NCBI RefSeq assembly: GCF_949628215.1
Contig: NC_134276.1
Location: 31,746,226 to 31,810,225 of the forward strand
DNA length: 64,000 nt
Direction: 5' to 3'
Source: Phalacrocorax aristotelis
Taxonomy: Eukaryota; Chordata; Aves; Suliformes; Phalacrocoracidae
Position numbers and translations under genes: made by a program. Shown here piece after piece: positions 23,201 through 60,186 of the stretch. Position 1 is the stretch's first letter. Each line of letters opens with the position of its first letter. Below the pieces are notes generated by a model. The model was not told the origin of the DNA. It searched no databases and was given only the letters and a program-made list of their open reading frames with translations.

Positions 23201-26200
23201 TGGTGTTCCCCAGTTCTTGTATTGGGAGAGATGGTGAGCTGGTACTTAATGTTCATACCGTCCCCTGTAGAAAACTGCACCTATCCAGACCTGAGACTGC
23301 ATACAAATGCCTGTTGCAAGGACAGGTGAAGATGTCAGAATCCTTGCAGGAAAGACACTGGAACACCTTCGGGGAAGCACCCTGGATTGCCTTTCCTGTA
23401 TGACAATCATTGGAATAACAGATGGAATAACCTGCTCGTATTGCAAATGGGTGTGGTAAGTAGTTTTCTGTTATTAGATGCTCCTGAGGGTCCCCTTAGC
23501 AACCTGCAGTTTGTCCAGAGTCAACCCTGATGGTACTCCGGCAGACAAGAAATGCAGAGAGAATTCACTGGCTGCAAGATGTGCTATGTAAAGCGGTGTA
23601 GACACCACTGAAGAAGAATTCTCACTTTGCTTCAGGTTAGGTTTTTTGCTCTGACATTGGATGGTCTAGTAGCTAAACTGGTTTACTCACCTGCCATACT
23701 GAAGAAGTGGGCTCCTCTCTCCTGTCTTCAACTAAAAGTGTTCTGGAAATCTCAGTGAAATTTTTTTCCACAGGTGCTGGGATGCTCTTTAAGCCCCTGC
23801 TAAATCTCTTCTTTTGTTCTTGGAACTTTTATACCCTCTGAACTCACAGCCTTGGCAGAGGCTTTGGCTTTCTCACTGAGATGTCCTTGACAAGACCCTC
23901 TTTTCTAGTGTTTTTCGACTTAAATGGCAACCAGTGAAGCTTACAAGGTCTGGGAAGCAAATCAGATTATACTGTTGTCACTAGGTAGATGTGGTAAATC
24001 CATAATAAAGCAAATTCATTTCTATTTCATAATGCCTAGGCCTTCTGGGATGCTTTATTTGGCCTCAAACAGCTGTCTGTCTGTTAAAACATCTTTGCTC
24101 CTTCTACCTCATTTGTAATGTACCTTTTTCCTCCTTCTTTGTAGTTTTAAATACAGCTTCAGAGAGGGCCTCAATCCTGTGTTAAAAACCTTATTCTGCC
24201 TTTAGCAAGAAATCTCACCATTTTAACTTCAGATAGGAAGGAATCTACATCTAGAACTTTCTGGCGATGTAGCAAAACATATGAATATATATCCGAATCC
24301 TACAGTGCATTCCTCTTCCCTTGCACAATCTCTGCAAGTGTGGGTCAGGTGTTGAACCAGGCTGAGCCTGTGCAAACCTGTTACTTTATCTGGACTCACT
24401 AGGAATTTGCCTAGTTGTAGCCATGATCATTATCTTTTCCTCTCTCTAAGAAAGCAAAGAAAAGGTGAACATGTCATTTTGAAGAACAGACGTTTTTAAG
24501 GTTTGAGTTACGTTAATTCCTGACCACCTTGTACTGACAGTCTGAGCTGGATGGTGGCACTGGTGATCAGATAGAAAGGAGACAGAAAATCATGTGTTTT
24601 TACAATGAATCCCATTTAGACCAGTCCTCACAGCTGACAAGGCAACCAGACAATACAACATCCAAATAACTAAAGCTCTCCACACAGCTGTTTATCAGAC
24701 TATAGACAATGGTGGCAGCTGCCACAATCTTTCTAGAAGTCCTTCAATATTGCCAGACCATGTAACATTCTTATTTTGATGTATAAGGTAAGAAGCTCCT
24801 TCATCTTAAAACTGGAAGAAGTCACTCGTAGTGAGAAGAAGAATATGGAATAATAATTGTACTCTGAATGTCTTATAGCTCTTTGCAAAAGGAAGAATGA
24901 ATTCTAAACTCAGAGAGATTTGCCCAACTTTCTTGCTGTAGCAGGCAACTAAGTGAGGACATAAGTCCAGTGTCCTGACCTGCAGCCTGTACTGATCTCT
25001 GAACAGTAGCTTTGGGCTTTTAAGCTTGAGGTTTTAAGTTTTGCCAAGCTTCATTACATTGTCTTCATAAACTTTGTTGCATACCCTTTCTTCCACTTTC
25101 CAGGGGGGACGTAATTTTGGAGAGTCTCCCGGAGTTGTGAGATTTCCTGAAATTCGTGTGTAGAAATGACAATGCTTTATTTTTCCTTTTTTTCTTTTTT
25201 TTTCTTTTTTTTCCTTTTTCCCCCTTGGCAGAGGGAAGTCTTTTATCAGCTGTGGTGGAAAATTTTGGACAGTCTATCAAAATTTTGCAGCTGCTTGCAG
25301 GCTCAGTGACATGTACTCCTACCTTGCATGTCTGAACATCAGAGGTGCAGATCTAAGCACTCTGCTGAGCTCACTGCAATGCTAACAGGTGACAACACTA
25401 TACGCAGACAGCAGAGGACCATGGTTACTCTGTCTTTTGCAATACTTGCCCAAGGAGAAGCTATGATAGTGCACTTTCCTTTTCAGAAGAAATAAATGCA
25501 ACTTGTCTGGTTATTGGGTAGTTCCAGTTGCAAAACTCACAAGAATCACAATCTGACATGGCTTTCCTTCCGATCAGGTCTAGCTTTGACATCCATGATG
25601 TACGGAAATAACTGTGTTTTTCCTTACTATTGGTAGAGGACATTTCTTGTTCTCGTTTCCCAGGCCACTGCTCTTTTTCTAATTACTGTTTTATTTTAAA
25701 GGAAAAAGCTTTGCCGCCTTGTGACTCACAAGGTCTGCTTGTGCGAATGAACTCAGGTTGGTTAGTGACATGAACTCAAAGTGGCCACGGTAAAAGTACA
25801 CGTACCAAACTGCAAAGGCAGAGGTGCAGCTTCTGGCTGTGTGGGGCAGAAATGGTTTTGCGCCCTGATGGAGGAGCCTGGTACCAGGGGGATGAAGATG
25901 GGCTGCAAAATAATTACCTAGAAATATTGGTCTTCAGTTCAGTTTGGTAATTGAGTTATTGTGCGAAGACACCCTGAAATCAAGGAAAAAAAATCCTCAG
26001 AGTTAAAATATTGACAAATTTTCCACTTTGAAGCAGAACTGGGGCAGGGATGGCTCAAGGGAGTTGGGACCCTCTCTCCTCATCTGAACCTCACGTGCCG
26101 ACGTGGGCGGGACGGTTGTGGGGGGATTACAACCCTTTTTAGGATCCCTGTCGGAAAATTACCTTTTTTCCTAAAACAAAGTCGTTGAAAAAGGAGAGTC

Positions 26201-26436
26201 TGGGAAGACGGCTAGCCGCCCGCCCCTCAGTCCGCCCCGGCAGGGGGCAGCACGGCGGGCGGGACCCTCGGGGAGCATAGAGTCGCCCTTCCCCCCACGC
26301 CTCGGGCTGTTGTCATTGAGGGAGAGGAGTGGCGCGAGCGTTTCCTGCCCCACCCCGTTCCCTCTGCCCCGCCCCTCCGTCTCGGTGGTAGCGCATGCGC
26401 TCTGGGAGGGGCACCTGAGGGCGAAGGGGCTCAGCC

Positions 26437-52246
<25,810 letters not shown>

Positions 52247-52995
52247 TCTGAGAAATGTCATGCCAGTGTCCAACATGTTCTCTGAAATACTGTGCTCTGT
52301 GGGATATTTTTCTTTTTTTTTTTGTGTGGAGGTGTTGATTGACAGGCGCACAAACTGAAGTACCTGGTCTTTAATGTTAACATTCAGAATGGTCAGAGTT
52401 CTTGTAAGAGCGTGTATTGCTGAAATATAGTCCTTCCTAGTTGTTGTTCTCAAGCCTCAAGCTTCTGCTGCAGAATGTCACTTGCAATATACTTCTGCGT
52501 TGTCCAAAGTAAAGCTTCTGGTTGAAAAATAATTATTCTGAATAAATTCTGAAGTTACTTTACTTGTAAATTTGTATTAGCCTTGGTTAAAAGTAAATAT
52601 GACTAGATTATCTAGTTGTCCATGTGGAGAAATGTATTGAAACGGTATTTTATATTGGAGGCAGTTCTACTTAGCAGTATAATAATGGACATGAGCAAAC
52701 CAATCATTATTTATGAACAGGTGCATTTGAACTTGATCAGAAACATTTTTAGAAGTGCTTTACTGGAGTGGCTGGTAACTCTTCTGGACAACGTGTTTAA
52801 TCACTACAAAATATACTGTAGCACTTAGATTTTCACGATTTCTGGTCCTTAAAAAAAAAAAGCATCTTGTAGTTTTATATATGAACAGGCATTTACCAAA
52901 CTTCAAGGAGGCAGAATGCATAGAGAATTAAAGTCTATTGTACATTGCTAAAAAAATTGTACATTAATAAAACGTCTCCCAAAACTTCTACTGTC
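52247..52995 (+). terminator. SUCLA2: SUCLA2 3' UTR with two poly(A) signals
   Basis: After the TGA stop the sequence is AT-rich and non-coding. AATAAA occurs at 52541-52546 (short UTR, about 315 bases) and again at 52966-52971 (long UTR, about 740 bases). The second is followed by a T-rich stretch (CTTCTACTGTCTTTTTCTTTG), a good downstream element. Alternative polyadenylation is likely; the relative use cannot be seen. Confidence 0.7.
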
Positions 52996-55370
52996 TTTTT
53001 CTTTGTATGTCACCATTTTGATAATTTACATACACTCTTGGATTAAGCCATAATTTAAGTTAGCAAGCTAAAAGCTTTTTAGGAGTAAATTTACAATAGC
53101 ACATATGTTATTTTTTTTCCTCCTTGAATTGCATTGTGTGACTGAGAACATGTGAACTCACCCTGTGTTGGAAAACTTGGACAGGTATCATACATATAAC
53201 ATCTTACTCAAATGGCCCTAACTGATCTCTGCACACACAAATATGCAGGAAAATGTTGCTTTTTGGGGAAATGTTGCTTCTACTAACAAATATAGTGTTA
53301 ACCGTTAATTTTTGTCACCTTACAATGCTGTTGATTTTGGCATTACATAGAACTTGGAACTTGGATGGTGAGCCATTTACCACTTAGTTTCTAAACAAGG
53401 TTAAATTACTATTACTCATTTTTTGTTTGTGTTTTCTAGTTGTGTTTTGTTTTTTTTTTAAATTTAAAATGCTGTTTTCTTGGCTAATGATAGTGTAGTT
53501 TTATCACAAAATAATGAAGGCTTCTCTGGTGGGATTTCAAAATGGGAAATGTATAATCATGAACTACGGACTTAAAAGGATTATATGAAATGTGGGGAAA
53601 CTTACAGTCAACCATACGGGGTTTGAGGTAGGTAGGGTGATAAATGAAGAAACTTTAAACTAGTGTGGTGTATTTCAGTAGTGTTTTGGCATTACTAAAG
53701 AAAATCAGCAGAGGTTAAATTCGCTCTGAACTTAAACAATTATTTTCGATCCTAGTTGGTCTCTCACAACTGACTGCTGCATGCTGTTGACTGGGATTGT
53801 GGGTATGCTTGGAATTGCTTTTATTTAATGGCCTTGAATAGATTTGCAGAGAACTAGTTTGAAAAATTATATTTTCTAAGTTATTCAATGCTTAACAAAT
53901 CTTATTTCTGGCATGTGGGTTTGGTTCTAGCCTTATTTTTTTTACTTTTAAAATCTGTGTGGAATGATAATGTTCCAGGTTCAACAGGAGCTAATTTTTT
54001 TTTAAACATACCTAAAATACCAGCCTAATTCTCTCTAAATGAGAGGGAGGGCAACATGACAAAAGTGACCTGACGTTGCCATAAATGACAAATGGAAATG
54101 GTCTTTTAGTACAAATACTGGACTACAATGGAGGCAAAACTAGATCCTGCTGTTAGTCCAGAATTTCCTTATACCGTATTTGAACAGTTAAATGTAGCTG
54201 AGTAGGGGAGAGGGAGCCAAGGCAAAGTCATTTCCATCTTTGAGAGGAGTGTAAAATACTGACATTCTCAGTAACGTATTCACAGGTAATAGACTCGACG
54301 GAAAGCAGTGTTTTTGCCGTTAGGGTAATTCTAAAGCTCACAGTATTCCTTTAGCAAAGGATGAAGAATAGATGTGGGATAGGAAGGTGGCTGCATATGA
54401 TTTCCTGACCAGAGTGTTCAGAATGTACCAAATCACTCTTAATGCTGAAATAACAATCTATAGAGTGGAAGGTAGTTGCTTTAAGCTACTTGTGCAATGC
54501 TTATTGCTTTGTAATCCAAATACTTCCTAACTGGAAGAAAAACGAATTTCCCTTGGGAAATAGCAGTGTGTAAGGGGTTGAATATGGTGTCACGGATGGG
54601 GTGGGAGGCACGGGAGGAGTCTCAACAGTAATACGAAGGACTGTGACCAGGATGGCCTATATAGGTGGCAGGCGTGCCCCTTTCCAAAGCTAGGGGTCTG
54701 GAAACACTATTTCTTGTTATTTCACTTAATGAAGAAACAGAATTAGCAATTGACTGATTGGTGTTAAGTGTCTTGAAACTAAGTAGGCATATGGAGATTG
54801 CTTTAATTAACAAGGTACTAGAGTGCTATGGGACCTTTTAATTCTTTTAATTATGTGTATGTTTTAATCATACTTCAGACTGTTTCACCTAAATCAAAGT
54901 ATGTTGCAACCAAGGAATGTTAATCCATTTGGTGTTTAGTTGGTAATTTAAAGGCCCAAAACTGATATAGGAACTATCTAAGTCTACCTAAAGCCTTATA
55001 AACAACCTCCTTACCCATACTGTATTGCAATATTAATAATCAAAGATGTATAAGAATGGAAACTTAAAGTTAGTCTATATAGCCAAAAGCAAAATTTCGA
55101 CAAAGTAAACAAAACATGAAAAATGTGTAAACAGCTTCTTACAGATAAGAGCTTCAAAGGAACAGGAATTTTAATGGCAGTAAAAGGAGTTTGTGATAGA
55201 TGACTTGCTGCCTTTTGATGCAGTTGTTATCAATGCAGAGTTTTGTAACTGTTTTGAGATATCGTAAGAGCAAATGCCTTTTTGTGAGAACAGTATAACC
55301 GCTACCAACCTTGAAATTCAGAAATTAGCTGTTTTTGTGTTCGGCAGCTGCCTCTAGTGTTACAGTTGTG

Positions 55371-55390
55371 GCACGTTGTGACCAACGTGC
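55371..55390. repeat. Perfect 8-bp inverted repeat with 4-base loop
   Basis: The arms GCACGTTG (55371-55378) and CAACGTGC (55383-55390) are exact reverse complements around TGAC. Pairing does not extend beyond the arms. The role is unknown and it may be chance. Confidence 0.6.
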
Positions 55391-57552
55391 TTGAAGACAG
55401 CTCTGGTGGACATTAAGGGTGAATCTTATTCAATAAATATTCAAAAAGATTGACTCATTTTAAATTTTTTTGTGTTATCTACTGAAGCAGTTTCTATTTA
55501 ATGCATTAAACCACTTTCTACTGTGATACTTCAGTGAAATAACTGACCTTCATGGAAAACCAGGCAATAGGGTTCTAAGTAGTATTAACATGGATACTGT
55601 TGGTGGACATATTCAGATTTGGGTAAAACAACCAATTGTATGCTAGGATTCCAATGTGGAACAGTTTGAAAGAAAAGTAAAAAATGAAGCTCTGAAGGAG
55701 ATGGGGATAAAGCTGTACATCAAATTATGAATAGGTTTAATGCATTTCATGTGGGGAAGGCCTGTAGAGTGTCCCCTTGAACTCCCTGCAGCAAGGAGAA
55801 ACTCCATTTTCATGAAGGTGACATTGCTAAACTTTAAGTAGCTAGCTTGCTTCTTACCTCCTGCAGATGAAAGAATATCTGGATTGAATGGAGACTTAAT
55901 TGCAAGCTAATAGTTTAAAAACAAATATTTAAATTCAAATATCAAGTTGATACGAACAGAAGAGAAGGTCGATGTAGGATGTGCATGAAGCAATAGCTCA
56001 CCTTTGAGTTTTGCAGGGACTGTAGGCAGAAGGTAATGAATTGCCACTATTTTTGCAGTGGGGATCCCGTGCCTTGGTGTACCAAGGCTTGCCTCTAAAT
56101 CACTATGTCAGTCTGCCTGATGAACCTCTTTGCCTGATAGACTACACCACAGGTGGTATCTTTAATATCTGCTATACCCCAGTCATGGGAAGCTGCAGTG
56201 TAAGAAAACTTCTGTACTGGCCAGTGTTCTGTGAAAGATGTGTCATAAGGTTTTCATCTTGGGAGGGGAGGTGGGGAAGAGAAGCAAGTGCAGCTCGACC
56301 TCCCCAGTGAGCAGAGACTGGGGCCAAGGGAAAGGAGGAGATACCAACTGTCTGCTCTTCCCAGCAAGTTACCTGGAAGTCAGCTGAAGTACTGACCACC
56401 TGAGGAAGAAAGAGGAGAAGAGTTTATTAATCTAATTTGAAGCCTTGCTCTTCCAGCCAGTCTGGGTAGACATCGGCAGCCTTGGAGTGTCCTTGCTGCA
56501 AAACTTGTAATATTAACTGTAAACACCACTGAAATTGTTACTGCTGTTACCTACATGTTACATACAGTTCCATGTCTACGTGACAGCGACTGACTGCATG
56601 GGTCAGGTAAAAGGTTCACCTGGTAGGGGATGCCTGGGAAAGGTATTAGGTCTGGATAAGCAATAACAATGCCTTGGAAATATACTCTGCCAGTCAGCAG
56701 CGATTTGGGGTTTGGAGTATTGTTAGTCAGAGGTAGACACAACTAAGGCAAAACTACTCAATACTGGCAGTGGCTGTGCCCTGGAGTTCCTATTCGGCAG
56801 GTGAGCTGTAGCGCATCAGGTACATTTATTTTCATTTGAGGTGAATAGCTGAAAGACCCTGCAAACTAAACTACAGGCTTTTTTTAGGCAAATTAAATAA
56901 TTAGTTTTGTAAGACGGTATGTCATAATTAAGCAATCCTTAAAATGTAATGAAAGATTTTCTTCAAGTGTGTGTTAAAGTGCAAGAAACCTAATGAAGAG
57001 CCTATACACACAGGTGTTCAGCAGCTTGGTTTGTGGGGCATTTTCTGCTCCCATTACAACCAGTGGCAACATATTCCCGTAAGCAGGGAATGGTGAGGCA
57101 GTCAGGTGGTTTTGCCCATGAAGAACAGGGAACAGAGGAGTAAAGTCACTCAGGTGTGGTAGATGATATGTGGCCAGTAAACATTTTTGTTCACCAAAAC
57201 AAAATCTAAAAGACAGACCTTACTGAGAATTGATTTCTTGACAAAGTGTTGGTTTTGGTTTTTTTTTTTAACCTGACTCTTAATATAATGTGTTAAAATA
57301 CAAGAAACACTACAGATGTCTAGAGAGACAGGTGAAATGGCATGTGAGCAATAGATACACAGCAACAGGGATAGTTTATTCCTAATACAGAGTTGTAGTC
57401 TTTTGTGTCTGCAGGGCAGATAATTGCTGGAATGCTGTCTTTGGCTTCACAGGCAGTAATTAGGTCCTTGGCTCTAGGAAAGCAGAAATTCAAAGCGCAA
57501 GAAGAGAGTCCGAGGTGCTGTGTATTAGTTTCCACCATTTTGTGTGGTTTGG

Positions 57553-57574
57553 CCCCCCCCCCCCCCCCCCCCCC
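57553..57574. repeat. Uninterrupted run of 22 C
   Basis: A homopolymer of 22 C on the plus strand, flanked by TTTGG and TTTCTTCTG. It is G22 on the minus strand, so it could form G-quadruplex structures and is prone to length error in sequencing and assembly. Confidence 0.9.
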
Positions 57575-59263
57575 TTTCTTCTGAAATTGTATCATGGTCT
57601 GGACTAAAATGATCTTGTTTGGTCTCCATCTGCATGGAAATTCAAAAACACTGTGAGGGGCCTTGTCTGTGTTTATTTCCTCCAGTTTGTGTCTCCTGCT
57701 GTAGCTTCTGCTGCTGCTTGAAATGTTCACTGCTCTGTCCTTTCCTTCTCAATGATGGCTGATTTCCGCAAATGTCGAGGCGCAACATATGGAGGGAAAC
57801 GAGAAGGGATCTGAATGGTTACTGCCTAAATAAAAGACTTCACTGCAAACATTAAACTACTATTTGTATTGGTTTTGTACCTCACCCAGATTCTGAGAGA
57901 GAACATGCTAGTAGTTTTATGTGTCTATGTATGTCCATGTGTCTGTGGATGTATATGTATAAACATACTGAGAGTGAAATTAATATGTATGAATTTGGGA
58001 ACAGTGTTTATCAGTTTGCTGTGGGACAAAGTACATTGTGTTAATGGTAAGTGTTCTCATCACTCATGGCCCATTTAAACAGGAAAGATATATTGGTTGG
58101 GGGAAAGAGCCAGTATTGCTTGTTGTTCTGAGCATCATCTAAGAGAGGGAGGTGATGTACTGTTGTTGCACTATGCATCTGTCTGCTACTACTAACTTTG
58201 TTATCCATTTAAGCACTGCTTGCAGAACGTCTGGGTCAGCAGAGCTGGTGGTAGCTTTGGGAGCAAGCTGTGCACTCAGCACTTGGGAAGTTCAGGCTGT
58301 AGAGAGTTCTGTTCACTGAAAAATAACACCATACCTGAAGGACAAAACCAGGAGTTGGGGGTCCTCAGTCCTATAAGCTAGCAGCAAGAAAGCTGTTTCC
58401 TCTTCTTTTTCTACACTTTTGACTTTCCCTGCGCTAGGCAACATCAAATCTTTTCACTGAAAAGAGCCATACCAGATATTGGATGTAAGCTGATCTTGTG
58501 GCTTGGCTGGGTCTGTTCGCTGTGCTGAGCAGGTGGACAGCATTCACGGTCCTTGCAAAGCTGGCTGATGCTGGAAGGCCCAAAGCTGCTTCCTGGCCAG
58601 CAATCTTCAGCAGCAATTTGCAGTCGTTGATAGCTGCTTTCCCCTTCTCTCTGAATTGATCATCTAACTTGTTCATAAGAAGCATACTTGCTGTTCCCCT
58701 GTTTTCCTTATATTCACTTTTAATTTACCATGATACTGAAGGTAAGCAAGCCGCAGTGTTCCTATTTATGATTCTAAACAGCTTGCTGTGTTGTCTTCAC
58801 ACTAGAAGGGACAAAAAAAGAAGAAAAGAAATTAAATCTAGTGAAACTTGCAGCTGTGGGATACTGGATGGTGCCCTCATTGCTGTCACAAGACTGATGT
58901 ACCCTTCATCCTCCTGGTCTCCCCAGCATGTCCTCAACCTGTCGTTGCCATGGCAGGTCCATTGCAGTTTGGAGCAGCCCCATGATTAGTGTCTGCAGTG
59001 ACCAGACACGATTACCTCTGACACCTGCCGTTTCTTTTCCTGCCAGAGCAATGGCGGCCCACGACCTCTTATCAGACGGGGTCCTTGAAACACCAAATCA
59101 CTTGGAGCAAATCCATTTGAAAGAAAATTGATTTTAAGCAGCTCCTGTCCTTGCTGTTCCTGGAAGGAAACTAATGCCAGTACAGCACAGCTCTCCGTCA
59201 GACACTCTCATTGACAAAAGGAAAACAAGAAAAACTCTCTATCCTCTCCTCTCCCCCTGACCG

Positions 59264-59310
59264 CCCCCCCCCCCCAAAAAACCCAAAAAAACAAACCCAA
59301 ACCCAAAACC
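59264..59310. repeat. C12 run followed by A-rich CCCAAA units
   Basis: Twelve C at 59264-59275 are followed by A-runs and irregular CCCAAA units. It is simple low-complexity sequence. It is not a proper telomere repeat because the unit length varies. Confidence 0.7.
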
Positions 59311-59689
59311 GGACTTTTTAACCACATATTCCTATTTTCTGGTGTTAGTTCCTTGCATCTAGAACAGCTTAGCTGCATGTTCTGTGTGCTTAAAGCTGAC
59401 TACTTTACTTGCCCCTTTCCTTCCTTTGACTCCTCCGCTGCTTCTCTGCACCTTGCCTATACACATGCACTGTGTCACTTTGCTAATTGATTGTTTTTCC
59501 CCCACAGCTGTCTGTCAAGTGCTGCTTTCACACACCAAGTCTAGTACAAGTAATGCCATAACCCCACTTTCCTAACCAATGCATCATTTGCTGGTTAGGT
59601 TATCCATGTGTACATATCCTTAGGTAATACCAAATATATTGTTGTCTTATGCAAAGGGTTTCTTAATCCAAAATTCCTGTTATCAAGAG

Positions 59690-60186
59690 ATACTGGGCTG
59701 GGATGGAGTTAACTGTCTTCAGAGCAGCTCATATAGTGCCATGCTTTGGATTTGTGATTGAAAGAGAGTTGATGGCACACTGAGGTTTTGACAGTTGCTG
59801 GGCAGTGCTTGCACAGTGTTGAGGCTCTCTCCATTTCTCACTCTGCATCTCCCAGTGAGTGGGCTGGGGATGAGCAAGAGGTTGAGAGGGCACACAGCTG
59901 GGACAGCTGATGCCAGCTGACCAAAGAGATATCCCATGCCATATGACATCATGCTTAGCAATAACACTGGGGGTTTTGTCTTCCAAGTTGATGGTTGCTC
60001 CAAGACTGGGCATTGGTCTGCTTGTGGGGGGTGGTGAGTGACTGCCTTTGCATCACTTATTAAACTGTCTCTGCGTTGACCCATGAGTCGTCTTGCTTTT
60101 GGTCTTCCTGTTCTTTCCCCCATCCTGCTGGGGAGGGGGACAGTGACTGAGGGGATGTGTGGATGCTTGTGTAGTTGTGGAAAGGT
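59690..60186 (+). mobile_element. Solo LTR of an avian ERV-L-like endogenous retrovirus (diverged)
   Basis: The segment follows the known layout of an abundant avian ERV-L-type LTR. It opens with TACTGGGCTGGGATGGAGTT. It then has GAGTGGGCTGGGGATGAGCA, GGGACAGCTGATGCCAGCTG, a degraded TATA region (GCTTAGCAATAACACTGGGG) and CTTATTAAACTGTCT, whose ATTAAA at 60059-60064 is the likely poly(A) signal. It closes with CCCCCATCCTGCTGGGGAGG. No gag, pol or env sequence flanks it, so it is a solo LTR or isolated remnant. The very ends are eroded and I could not identify a target-site duplication. The family assignment comes from memory, without a search. Confidence 0.8.

Larger units (their letters stand above)
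16070..26080. other. Gene-free interval between NUDT15 and SUCLA2
   Basis: About 10 kb of mostly AT-rich DNA separates the NUDT15 promoter from the SUCLA2 promoter. I see no exon of a known gene. Open frames are short and unlike any family I recognise. The interval contains the diverged direct duplication at 16455-17525, a CR1 tail at about 19110-19278 and an old CR1 remnant at about 22880-23200. A run of T-rich sequence lies at 25180-25222. The rest is unassigned. Confidence 0.5.
53000..59690. other. Gene-poor flank downstream of SUCLA2, proximal part
   Basis: I see no exon of a recognised gene. In the human synteny this side of SUCLA2 faces a large gene desert toward HTR2A. Present are a short perfect hairpin at 55371-55390, a C22 run at 57553-57574 and a C12/A-rich tract at 59264-59310. 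A minus-strand frame of 83 codons at 58685-58434 does not match any family I know. Confidence 0.5.

Noticed and set aside
59264-59310. CCCAAA units considered as interstitial telomere sequence
   Set aside because: Unit length is irregular and the vertebrate telomere hexamer CCCTAA is absent.
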